Origin: an uncultured Terrimonas sp.
Lineage (GTDB): Bacteria; Bacteroidota; Bacteroidia; Chitinophagales; Chitinophagaceae
Direction: 5' to 3'
Assembly: GCA_946886925.1 (NCBI GenBank)
Contig: CAMPJQ010000217.1
Span: 1 to 5,586 of the forward strand
Length of the DNA stretch: 5,586 nt
This document shows positions 1-5,586 of the stretch, one piece after another. The position numbers and the translations under genes are program-made. Each line of letters opens with the position of its first letter. Within the stretch, counting starts at the first letter, position 1. The notes under the pieces were generated by a model. It did no database searches. It was given only the letters and a program-made list of their open reading frames with translations, and had not been told where the DNA came from.

Positions 1-39
1 TTGATGTTTATCGGAAAATTGCGGTTCAATATGCTGCCT

Positions 40-195
40 TTAACGTTGCTGCATGGTATCTGGTTGTGTGCGGCTTACTGTATCGGCCTGGTTCATATTG
101 GTACTGTCTGCGGGTGATTCCGTAGTGGGTTCTGGTGTACCGCAGCTATACGCCGCGGCAAATGCGATGACTACTGCGATAATAAGCTTTTTCAT
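40..195 (-). CDS. Small predicted lipoprotein (51 aa)
   Basis: The protein of 51 residues starts with MKKLIIAVV, a classic signal peptide: two lysines, a hydrophobic core at about residues 4-15, then the lipobox AYSC with Cys18 as the predicted lipidated residue. The mature part is only 34 residues, rich in Thr, Ser, Pro, Asp and Gln, with no further Cys and no recognisable domain, so it looks like a disordered tether on the membrane. The reading frame can be extended upstream to a Met at 243, but the added residues would bury the signal peptide, so the internal Met at 195 is preferred. It is divergent from the large cytochrome gene. No function is known to me; such short Bacteroidota lipoproteins are usually annotated as hypothetical. 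The signal peptide supports a real gene, but the short length leaves some doubt. Confidence 0.62.
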   Translation of the reverse strand: MKKLIIAVVIAFAAAYSCGTPEPTTESPADSTNMNQADTVSRTQPDTMQQR

Positions 196-537
196 ACTTG
201 GTAATTTTAACCGGTTAATTAATGATGTAAAAAGATATTGCAATTATGTGTCCATGCTGACTTTTAAAGATCAAAAAAAGTTAAGCGCTGTATTTGCAAT
301 GTAATAAGTGAAATTATACCCCTATGTGTAGATAATTTTCCCGGTTCAGGTCACATTTCGGCACTCATCCCGGATAAGGAAATGTTTCATTTATTCAGCG
401 ATTCCTGTTGCAAAAGAGGCTGTTCTTTGATAAGACGGAATATCACTGTATATCCTTTTTCTTTCAGGCAAGCGTAAAAAAATTGGGCATTTAGGTTACG
501 AACACATATTTTTAGGATTCAAAACCCCACAATTGAA
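196..537. other. Divergent intergenic region
   Basis: This 342-base gap separates two divergently transcribed genes, so it should hold promoters for both. I see no credible small gene or RNA in it. Weak candidates for the Bacteroidota sigma-factor pattern (TTTG, about 20 bases, TAnnTTTG) are as follows. On the plus strand, TTTG at 426-429 lies 21 bases before TATCCTTT at 451-458, which would give a leader of about 70 bases before the start at 538. On the minus strand, TATCTTTT (complement of 230-237) lies about 34 bases before the start at 195 but lacks a good upstream TTTG. The heptamer TTGCAAT occurs at 238-244 and 294-300. None of these is decisive. Confidence 0.5.
207..218. promoter_or_regulatory. 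12-base perfect palindrome TTAACCGGTTAA upstream of the lipoprotein
   Basis: The sequence TTAACCGGTTAA is a perfect inverted repeat that ends 11 bases before the lipoprotein start codon at 195. Its position in the presumed leader or promoter-proximal region fits an operator for a dimeric regulator. It has no loop, so it is less suited to form an RNA hairpin. That it is a binding site is an inference from symmetry and position only; a palindrome of this size could occur by chance in an A/T-rich gap. Confidence 0.3.
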
Positions 538-3500
538 ATGACAAACCCTCGCACAAAAAGTACTCCAACCCTTGTATTTTTATTTGGACTGAGGATCGCT
601 GCATTCACTGCCTGCCGCTCTGACCAGCATGAACCACTCACAATTAAAAAACATACAAGTATCGCTCTTGTGGGCAATAACCTGGGCTCAAGAATGATGA
701 ACTACGGCTATTTTGAAACCGAAATGCAGGTACGCTATCCCGATAGTATGCTGTATATCCGTAATTTTTGCGATGGCGGCAATACCCCCGGCTTCAGGCC
801 GCATGCAGCAAGGAACGATCCATGGGCGTTTCCCGGTGCGGAAAAATTTCAAACAGAGCTTGCCAAAAATTCCGGGAGCGAAGGACATTTTGAATCGCCC
901 GACCAATGGCTTACCCGCCACAAGGCAGATGTGATCATTGCTATTTTCGGATACAATGAATCGTTCCAGGGGAAAGAAGGATTAGACAATTATAAAGCGG
1001 AACTGGATGCTTTTATTAAACATACATTAAGTCAGCATTACAATGGCGATTCGTCTCCTGTGCAACTGGCCATCGTATCGCCGATCGCTTTCGAGGATTT
1101 ATCCGGCACATACGATCTCCCCGATGGCAAAAAAGAAAATGAAAATCTTGCATTGTATACACAGGGGATGAAAGCAGTTGCTGATTCGAACAATGTGCTT
1201 TTTGTGGATGCTTTTGAACCTTCCAAAAAATGGTTTGATTCCAACAACGACGCTTTAACGATTGATGGATCGCAACTCAATGATGAAGGCTACAAAAAAT
1301 TATCTGGTTTACTGGCGGATGAAATTTTTGGTAATGCATCTCCCAGGGCGGAAGCCAACAGGGCGCTGGTGCTGGCGGCAGTAAAAGAAAAAAACTGGAT
1401 GTGGCACGATGATTACAAAATTCCCAATGGCGTGCATGTATATGGCCGCCGCTATAATCCTTTTGGCCCTGATAATTATCCTGCTGAAATCGAAAAGATC
1501 CGTCAAATGACCGCCATTCGCGACACCGCTGTATGGCTGGCGGCAGGCAAAGGAGAGCAAATGGATATTGCCGCCGCTGATAAAAATACCAGGACATTGC
1601 CGCCGGTTAAAACCAATTACAATCCTAAAGCAAATGGTAGCTTAACCTATTTATATGGTGAAGAAGCACTGAGTAAGCTCAAAGTGCCCAAAGGATATAA
1701 GATTGAGCTTTTTGCTTCTGAACAGGAATTTCCTGAACTGGCAAAGCCAATGCAAATGTCATTCGATAATAAAGGACGCCTGTGGGTAGCTACCATGCCC
1801 AGTTACCCTCATTATAAACCGGGCGATCCCAAACCGGATGATAAGATCGTTATTCTTGAAGACACCAATGCGGATGGAAAGGCAGACCATCTCAAAGTTT
1901 TTGCGGATAAATTGCATCTGCCACTGGGTTTTGAAATGGCTCCTGAAGGGGTATATGTTTCACAGGGCACCAATCTCAAATTATTTACCGATACTGATGG
2001 CGATGACAAAGCGGATAAAGTGGAGATTTTGCTGAGTGGATTTGATGATCATGATACACACCACAATAGCCACGCTTTTACAACTGATCCTTCCGGCGCT
2101 ATTTACAGTGGTGAAGGTGTTTTCCTGCATACCAATGTGGAAACATCTTATGGTCCTGTGCGCGCCACCAATGGTGGGTTTTACAGGTATGCGCCGCAAC
2201 TTCATAAGCTGGAACGTACGGCGCAGCTTTCCATTCCCAACCCATGGGGTATAGCGTTTGACGACTGGGGACAGCCCTTCTTTGCCGAAACTTCCGGCCC
2301 CGATGTAAGGTGGATGATGCCCGGTACCGTTTTACCAAGATATGGAGAAGCTACGCACAAATCTTTCAATTTAATAGAAGAAGCGCATAAGGTACGGCCT
2401 ACTTCCGGACTGGAATTTGTTTCCAGCCGGCATTTTCCTGATGAAGTACAGGGCGACATGCTGATCAACAATACCATTGGTTTTTTGGGAACGAAAGAAC
2501 ACGTTATAGAAGACAGTGGCACAGGGTATAAAAGCCATCATCGGGTAGACCTGCTGGTTAGTGAAGACCGGAATTTCCGCCCGGTAGATATGGAGTTCGC
2601 TCCCGACGGATCGCTTTACGTGATAGACTGGCATAATATACTCATCGGGCATATGCAGCACAATGCAAGGGATCCGCTGCGCGATCATATGCATGGAAGG
2701 GTATACCGGATTACCTATCCTTCACGGCCGTTGGTAACGCCTGCTAAAATTGATGGTGCGGATATTGAAGTGTTGCTGGATAATCTCAAACTACCGGAAT
2801 ACCGTACCCGCTACCGTACACGCCGCGAGTTGCGGGGCAGGGATGCAAATGAAGTTCTGCCCAGGCTGAAAAAATGGGTTAGTGCGCTCGATAAAAATGA
2901 TCCGCGGTACGAACACCATAAGTTGGAAGCATTGTGGGTAAGCTGGGGACTGGATAAGGTTGACCAGGATTTACTCAGGGAAATGCTCCATGCAAAAGAT
3001 TATCATGCAAGAGCGGCTGCGGTTAACGTTGTACGTTACACCGGTCACCAGGTGGCCGACCAGGCCGACCTGCTGATGGAGGCTGCCCGTGATCCGAATG
3101 GAAGAGTGCGCCTGGAGGCTATTGTTGCCGCCTCGTGGATCGGAAAGGAAAAGGGAATGCCAATTTTGGACGAAGCTGCAAAAATGCCACTTGATGAATG
3201 GATGGTACATGCCCATGAAGCTGCGGTGGCACATCTTAACGGGAAGCTGGTACAGGAACATAAAGAAGAAAAAATAGTTTCCTCATTAAAAGGGAAAGAC
3301 TTTGAACTTTTCAAACAGGGCAAAGAAATTTATGCCAGGGATGGATATTGCAACACTTGCCACCAGCCCAATGGTAAGGGATTATTTTCTTCCGGGTATC
3401 CGCCACTTGCCGGTACAAAATGGGTTAACGGCAATGAAGACCGCCTGATAAAACTGGTTCTGAAGGGACTTCTCGGACCCATAGAAATAGATGGGAAAAA

Positions 3501-3711
3501 ATATCCGGGGCAGGTACCCATGACGCCGTTTGAAGGCTTGCTCAATGATACTGAAGTGGCGGCAGTGTTAACCTATGTCAGGAACTCGTTTGGCAACCAG
3601 GCGCCGGCAATTCAACCCGAAAAGGTTAAGCAGGTAAGAGCGGAAGTGAAAAATGTGGAAGGATTTTACACACCGGAAAAATTGCTGAAGGAGCATCCAT
3701 TGGAGAAATAA
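538..3711 (+). CDS. Exported SGNH-like / PVC-type propeller / HEAT / cytochrome c fusion protein
   Basis: The 1057-residue protein is a predicted periplasmic or membrane-anchored redox protein. Residues 11-24 are hydrophobic and are followed by FTAC (Cys26) and RSDQ, an imperfect lipobox. Residues about 40-265 resemble an SGNH/GDSL hydrolase fold: GNN at the nucleophile block (46-48), FGYNES at 137-142 and DGSQLN at 243-248. The usual Ser and His are absent, so esterase activity is doubtful. Residues about 380-728 match the PVC-type putative membrane-bound dehydrogenase propeller (starting LKVPKGYKIELFAS, ending GRVYRITYP), with two Asp-rich loops, DTNADGKAD (442-450) and DTDGDDKAD (485-493). 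Residues about 740-905 are helical and HEAT-like. Residues about 924-1020 are a class I cytochrome c with haem motif CNTCH (938-942) and probable Met995 ligand. The family role is thought to be oxidation of a sugar or similar substrate with electron transfer to the haem, but the substrate is unknown. The ATG at 538 keeps the signal sequence intact; no Shine-Dalgarno is seen. The gene appears monocistronic. Confidence 0.93.
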   Translation: MTNPRTKSTPTLVFLFGLRIAAFTACRSDQHEPLTIKKHTSIALVGNNLGSRMMNYGYFETEMQVRYPDSMLYIRNFCDGGNTPGFRPHAARNDPWAFPGAEKFQTELAKNSGSEGHFESPDQWLTRHKADVIIAIFGYNESFQGKEGLDNYKAELDAFIKHTLSQHYNGDSSPVQLAIVSPIAFEDLSGTYDLPDGKKENENLALYTQGMKAVADSNNVLFVDAFEPSKKWFDSNNDALTIDGSQLNDEGYKKLSGLLADEIFGNASPRAEANRALVLAAVKEKNWMWHDDYKIPNGVHVYGRRYNPFGPDNYPAEIEKIRQMTAIRDTAVWLAAGKGEQMDIAAADKNTRTLPPVKTNYNPKANGSLTYLYGEEALSKLKVPKGYKIELFASEQEFPELAKPMQMSFDNKGRLWVATMPSYPHYKPGDPKPDDKIVILEDTNADGKADHLKVFADKLHLPLGFEMAPEGVYVSQGTNLKLFTDTDGDDKADKVEILLSGFDDHDTHHNSHAFTTDPSGAIYSGEGVFLHTNVETSYGPVRATNGGFYRYAPQLHKLERTAQLSIPNPWGIAFDDWGQPFFAETSGPDVRWMMPGTVLPRYGEATHKSFNLIEEAHKVRPTSGLEFVSSRHFPDEVQGDMLINNTIGFLGTKEHVIEDSGTGYKSHHRVDLLVSEDRNFRPVDMEFAPDGSLYVIDWHNILIGHMQHNARDPLRDHMHGRVYRITYPSRPLVTPAKIDGADIEVLLDNLKLPEYRTRYRTRRELRGRDANEVLPRLKKWVSALDKNDPRYEHHKLEALWVSWGLDKVDQDLLREMLHAKDYHARAAAVNVVRYTGHQVADQADLLMEAARDPNGRVRLEAIVAASWIGKEKGMPILDEAAKMPLDEWMVHAHEAAVAHLNGKLVQEHKEEKIVSSLKGKDFELFKQGKEIYARDGYCNTCHQPNGKGLFSSGYPPLAGTKWVNGNEDRLIKLVLKGLLGPIEIDGKKYPGQVPMTPFEGLLNDTEVAAVLTYVRNSFGNQAPAIQPEKVKQVRAEVKNVEGFYTPEKLLKEHPLEK

Positions 3712-3832
3712 CGGAAAACCAGTGTTAAATCGGGCGAGTTATGTCTGTATATTTTCCTGAAAAGTGAAAGACAAATCACCTGCCGTATCCGTTACAGTAA
3801 TCCAATCCTGATCAGTTCTTTTTCTGTTCCAT
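3712..3832. other. Convergent intergenic gap without a clear terminator
   Basis: This 121-base gap lies between two genes that converge, so transcription from both sides should end here. I found only weak structure: GTGA/TCAC arms around an 8-base loop near 3764-3779, and the palindrome CTGATCAG at 3808-3815 followed by a T-rich run (TTCTTTTT) on the plus strand. Neither has the GC-rich stem plus T tract of a strong intrinsic terminator. Rho-dependent or overlapping termination is possible. Confidence 0.4.
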
Positions 3833-4705
3833 TTATTCCGTTAACAAAAAAATTGCAATCACAGCTAATACCAATCCAATAATAATGACAGTGTGCGGAA
3901 ACACCCCATACAGCATCAATGAAAATATTATGGTAATGACGGGAGAAAGCCCTGTAACGGGCACAACAATAATTGCTTTGCCATATCGCAGCGCATAAAC
4001 CAGGGTGAGCGCTCCGATTGAATTTAAAATATGCACCAGGAAGGCCAGGTATGGACCCTTCAAGCCCAGGTTAATCGGAACAGAAAAATCTGTCATCGCA
4101 ATAGCTACCGGAATAAGCAATACTCCCGAAAGCATCATGTAGAAAAAGATACTCTCCGCTTTCATCTTTTCGTTGGAAAATTTCATAATAAATGCCTGCA
4201 CGCCCCACATCAAAAAAACTACAATAGCAAGAACCAACCAGTCATACCCTGTGGAATGGGCTTCTCCTGGTGGCTGGTATGAGAGCAGCAAAATGGCCAC
4301 CAGCGCAAGTACGATGCCGATCCAGCTTTTCCTGGAAGTGGTTTCCTTCAATACTACTGAAGACAGGAAAATGGTTACAACAGGGAAAAGGGAAATAACC
4401 GGAAATACAATATAAGCCGGTCCCTCGCGCATTGCCTGAAACAAAATCAATTGCCCGCCGGCTCCTGTAAGACCAATAAGCATTCCATAAAATGCAGATC
4501 TTTTATCGTACTCCAACCGCCATTTAATAATGTAAAGGGCAACCACGGCGCAGGGTATCATGGTAATGGCCCATACCACATAGCCGAGTGTGGCCGGGAA
4601 CCCCGACTTTTCGGGAATTTCAATAAAAGCGCCCCAAATTCCCCAAAAAACAGTTGTTATCAATGCAAACAGTAACCAGGGCTTCCGCTTATCTCCAATC
4701 GTCAT
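3833..4705 (-). CDS. EamA/DMT-family permease, ten transmembrane helices
   Basis: The 290-residue protein is an inner-membrane transporter of the drug/metabolite transporter superfamily. Ten hydrophobic segments can be placed at about residues 10-27, 38-60, 71-90, 97-118, 127-143, 155-173, 185-204, 216-238, 243-266 and 270-288, which is the usual count and length. The two halves are internal repeats: each has a G-x-A motif opening its penultimate segment (GPAYIVFPVISLFPVV at 95-110, GKAIIVVPVTGLSPVI at 242-257). The first repeat ends in the usual Leu-Lys-Glu (LKET, 119-122), whereas the second has YGVFP in place of the customary LGE. The substrate cannot be read from sequence; members move sugars, amino acids, nucleotide sugars or drugs. 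Its place directly behind a DeoR-type regulator makes a sugar or sugar-derived metabolite the best guess, but this is inference. Start ATG at 4705 is fixed by a well-placed AAGGA. Confidence 0.9.
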   Translation of the reverse strand: MTIGDKRKPWLLFALITTVFWGIWGAFIEIPEKSGFPATLGYVVWAITMIPCAVVALYIIKWRLEYDKRSAFYGMLIGLTGAGGQLILFQAMREGPAYIVFPVISLFPVVTIFLSSVVLKETTSRKSWIGIVLALVAILLLSYQPPGEAHSTGYDWLVLAIVVFLMWGVQAFIMKFSNEKMKAESIFFYMMLSGVLLIPVAIAMTDFSVPINLGLKGPYLAFLVHILNSIGALTLVYALRYGKAIIVVPVTGLSPVITIIFSLMLYGVFPHTVIIIGLVLAVIAIFLLTE

Positions 4706-4711
4706 TATTAA

Positions 4712-4716
4712 TCCTT
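4712..4716 (-). promoter_or_regulatory. Shine-Dalgarno AAGGA for the EamA permease
   Basis: On the minus strand AAGGA follows directly after the stop codon of the repressor gene and lies six bases (TTAATA) before the permease ATG. It sets the start at 4705 and supports co-transcription with the upstream gene. The other genes of this window lack such a site, as is common in Bacteroidota. Confidence 0.65.
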
Positions 4717-5496
4717 TTATACGATGATTATTTTAATTCCCGCACTTTCTAATTTTTTCTGATCGTCGGTGGGAATACCACTATCGGTTACCAGTATGTC
4801 TATATCACTGATGGGTGCAATGAACGCAAAGCTCCGCTTATGAAATTTGCTGGAATCGGCTACCACAATTACCTGCTTTGAAATAGCCATCATTACCCGG
4901 TTCAAATGAGCTTCCTCTACATTGGGTGTAGACAACCCGTATGCGGCGCTGAAGCCATCCACTGCCAGGAACAATTTATCGCAGAAATAATTCTTAAAAC
5001 TTTCTTCGGCCGTGGCGCCAATAAGAGACAAAGAATTTTTTCGCAAAAAGCCACCGGGAATTATAATATTGGCTCTTGGGTGTTCTGCCAACTGGCTGGC
5101 GATGTTCAGCGCATTGGTAATAACAGTAAGTTCAGTAATATTGGCAAGGTTCTTTGTAATTTCCATGGTAGTTGTACCCGAATCCAGAATAATGGTATCG
5201 CCTTCCTCCACTAGTTCCGCAGCCGCTTTACCGATGCGCCTTTTCTGTTCGTAATTCTGTTTATTTTTAGCGGATAGTGCAAAGTCAATCCCCACCCTGT
5301 CAATTTTAATAGCCCCGCCTCTTGCACGGATGAGTGCATTTTTTTGCTCTAATCTTTTCAAATCATTTCGTATAGTTACTTCACTCACTTCCAGCGTTTT
5401 GCTCAGCGATATCACATCCACCTGACCTTCTGCTTCCAATTGGTTGAGTATGATTACCCGGCGTTGAACAGTTGATTTTTCTCCAGATTTTCTCAT
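4717..5496 (-). CDS. DeoR/GlpR-family transcriptional regulator
   Basis: The 259-residue protein has the typical length and layout of DeoR-family repressors. Residues about 10-62 form the N-terminal winged helix-turn-helix; the recognition helix region SEVTIRNDLKRLE (38-50) is followed by ALIRARGGA (54-62), the family signature. Residues about 80-235 form the DeoR C-terminal sensor domain, which resembles a ribose-5-phosphate isomerase fold and usually binds a phosphorylated sugar: DSGTTT (105-110), VITNALNIA (125-133), the GGFLR loop (148-152), FLAVDGF (176-182) and VVADSSKF (211-218) are all present, so the ligand site looks intact. The gene lies 11 bases before an EamA permease on the same strand, so it likely controls that operon and itself. 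The ATG at 5496 gives a complete N-terminus. Which sugar phosphate is sensed cannot be told; AgaR- and GlpR-like names would be guesses. Confidence 0.95.
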   Translation of the reverse strand: MRKSGEKSTVQRRVIILNQLEAEGQVDVISLSKTLEVSEVTIRNDLKRLEQKNALIRARGGAIKIDRVGIDFALSAKNKQNYEQKRRIGKAAAELVEEGDTIILDSGTTTMEITKNLANITELTVITNALNIASQLAEHPRANIIIPGGFLRKNSLSLIGATAEESFKNYFCDKLFLAVDGFSAAYGLSTPNVEEAHLNRVMMAISKQVIVVADSSKFHKRSFAFIAPISDIDILVTDSGIPTDDQKKLESAGIKIIIV

Positions 5497-5586
5497 AATT
5501 GATTTTTTTCGTTAAAATTAACATGCTTTTTACGCTTATGCACTGCCCAACCGGAAGGTTAACCGGCCGCAAAAACCACATAACAC
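5497..5586 (-). promoter_or_regulatory. Upstream region of the DeoR-type regulator with inverted repeats
   Basis: These 90 bases should hold the promoter of the repressor-permease operon. Nearest the start is GTTAAAATTAAC (5511-5522), an inverted repeat with five-base arms. Read on the minus strand it contains TAATTTTA, which matches TAnnTTT of the Bacteroidota -7 box, but no TTTG lies at the right distance upstream. Further out are AACCGGAAGGTT (5549-5560, arms AACC/GGTT) and the overlapping palindrome GGTTAACC (5557-5564); AACCGG is repeated at 5549 and 5561, a 12-base period. Autoregulatory operators are usual for this family, so these are reasonable candidates, but none is proven. The window ends here, so the region may be incomplete. 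Confidence 0.35.

Noticed and set aside
1..39. Frame stays open for 13 codons beyond the lipoprotein stop up to the window edge, suggesting a stop mutation in a longer gene
   Set aside because: Thirteen open codons are expected by chance, and the encoded stretch has no recognisable content.
196..243. A 16-residue N-terminal extension of the small lipoprotein, starting at a Met at 243
   Set aside because: It would place polar and mixed residues before the MKKL signal peptide, and it overlaps the palindrome and likely leader; the internal Met gives a standard lipoprotein start.
238..300. Two TTGCAAT heptamers as a regulatory direct repeat
   Set aside because: Seven bases are too few in an A/T-rich gap, and similar strings occur elsewhere in the window, for example near 3346 and 3852.
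53..304. Plus-strand 83-codon frame across the lipoprotein gene and gap
   Set aside because: It overlaps the lipoprotein on the opposite strand and its protein has no family features; the lipobox on the minus strand is better evidence.
2971..3323. Minus-strand open frames inside the large gene around the HEAT-like region
   Set aside because: They lie antisense to a well-supported domain-rich gene, have low-complexity or unfamiliar protein sequence and no start signal; they are shadows of the codon pattern.
3808..3825. CTGATCAG plus T-rich run as an intrinsic terminator
   Set aside because: The palindrome has no loop and a weak stem, and the T run is interrupted, so it does not meet the usual form.

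Overview
The window reads as chromosomal DNA of a Bacteroidota bacterium, most likely of the Chitinophagaceae/Sphingobacteriales type. The reasons are moderate GC, lipoprotein-type signal sequences (AYSC and FTAC followed by polar residues), mostly A/T-rich translation starts without Shine-Dalgarno sequences, and the large SGNH/beta-propeller/cytochrome c protein, an architecture common in Bacteroidota, Planctomycetes and Verrucomicrobia. The lineage is inferred from style and family content, not from a marker gene.

Layout: (1) 40-195, minus strand, a very small predicted lipoprotein. (2) 196-537, a 342-base divergent intergenic region with a 12-base perfect palindrome just upstream of the lipoprotein and only weak promoter candidates. 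(3) 538-3711, plus strand, a 1057-residue exported multidomain protein: degenerate SGNH-hydrolase-like domain, PVC-type six-bladed-propeller 'membrane-bound dehydrogenase' domain, HEAT-like helical region and C-terminal class I cytochrome c with CNTCH. (4) 3712-3832, a short convergent gap without a convincing terminator. (5) 3833-4705 and 4717-5496, both minus strand, an apparent two-gene operon: a DeoR/GlpR-family repressor is first and a ten-helix EamA/DMT permease follows 11 bases later behind a clear AAGGA ribosome binding site. (6) 5497-5586, the upstream region of the repressor, with short inverted repeats that could be operators.

How the genes may work together: the DeoR regulator probably senses a phosphorylated sugar or related metabolite and controls itself and the permease. 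The large cytochrome protein is alone on its strand and convergent with that operon, so nothing in the sequence links the two functionally. No RNA gene, mobile element, CRISPR array or phage feature was seen. I did not find a clearly new system. The most notable point is that the SGNH-like domain of the large protein lacks the expected catalytic Ser and His, which suggests a binding or structural role.
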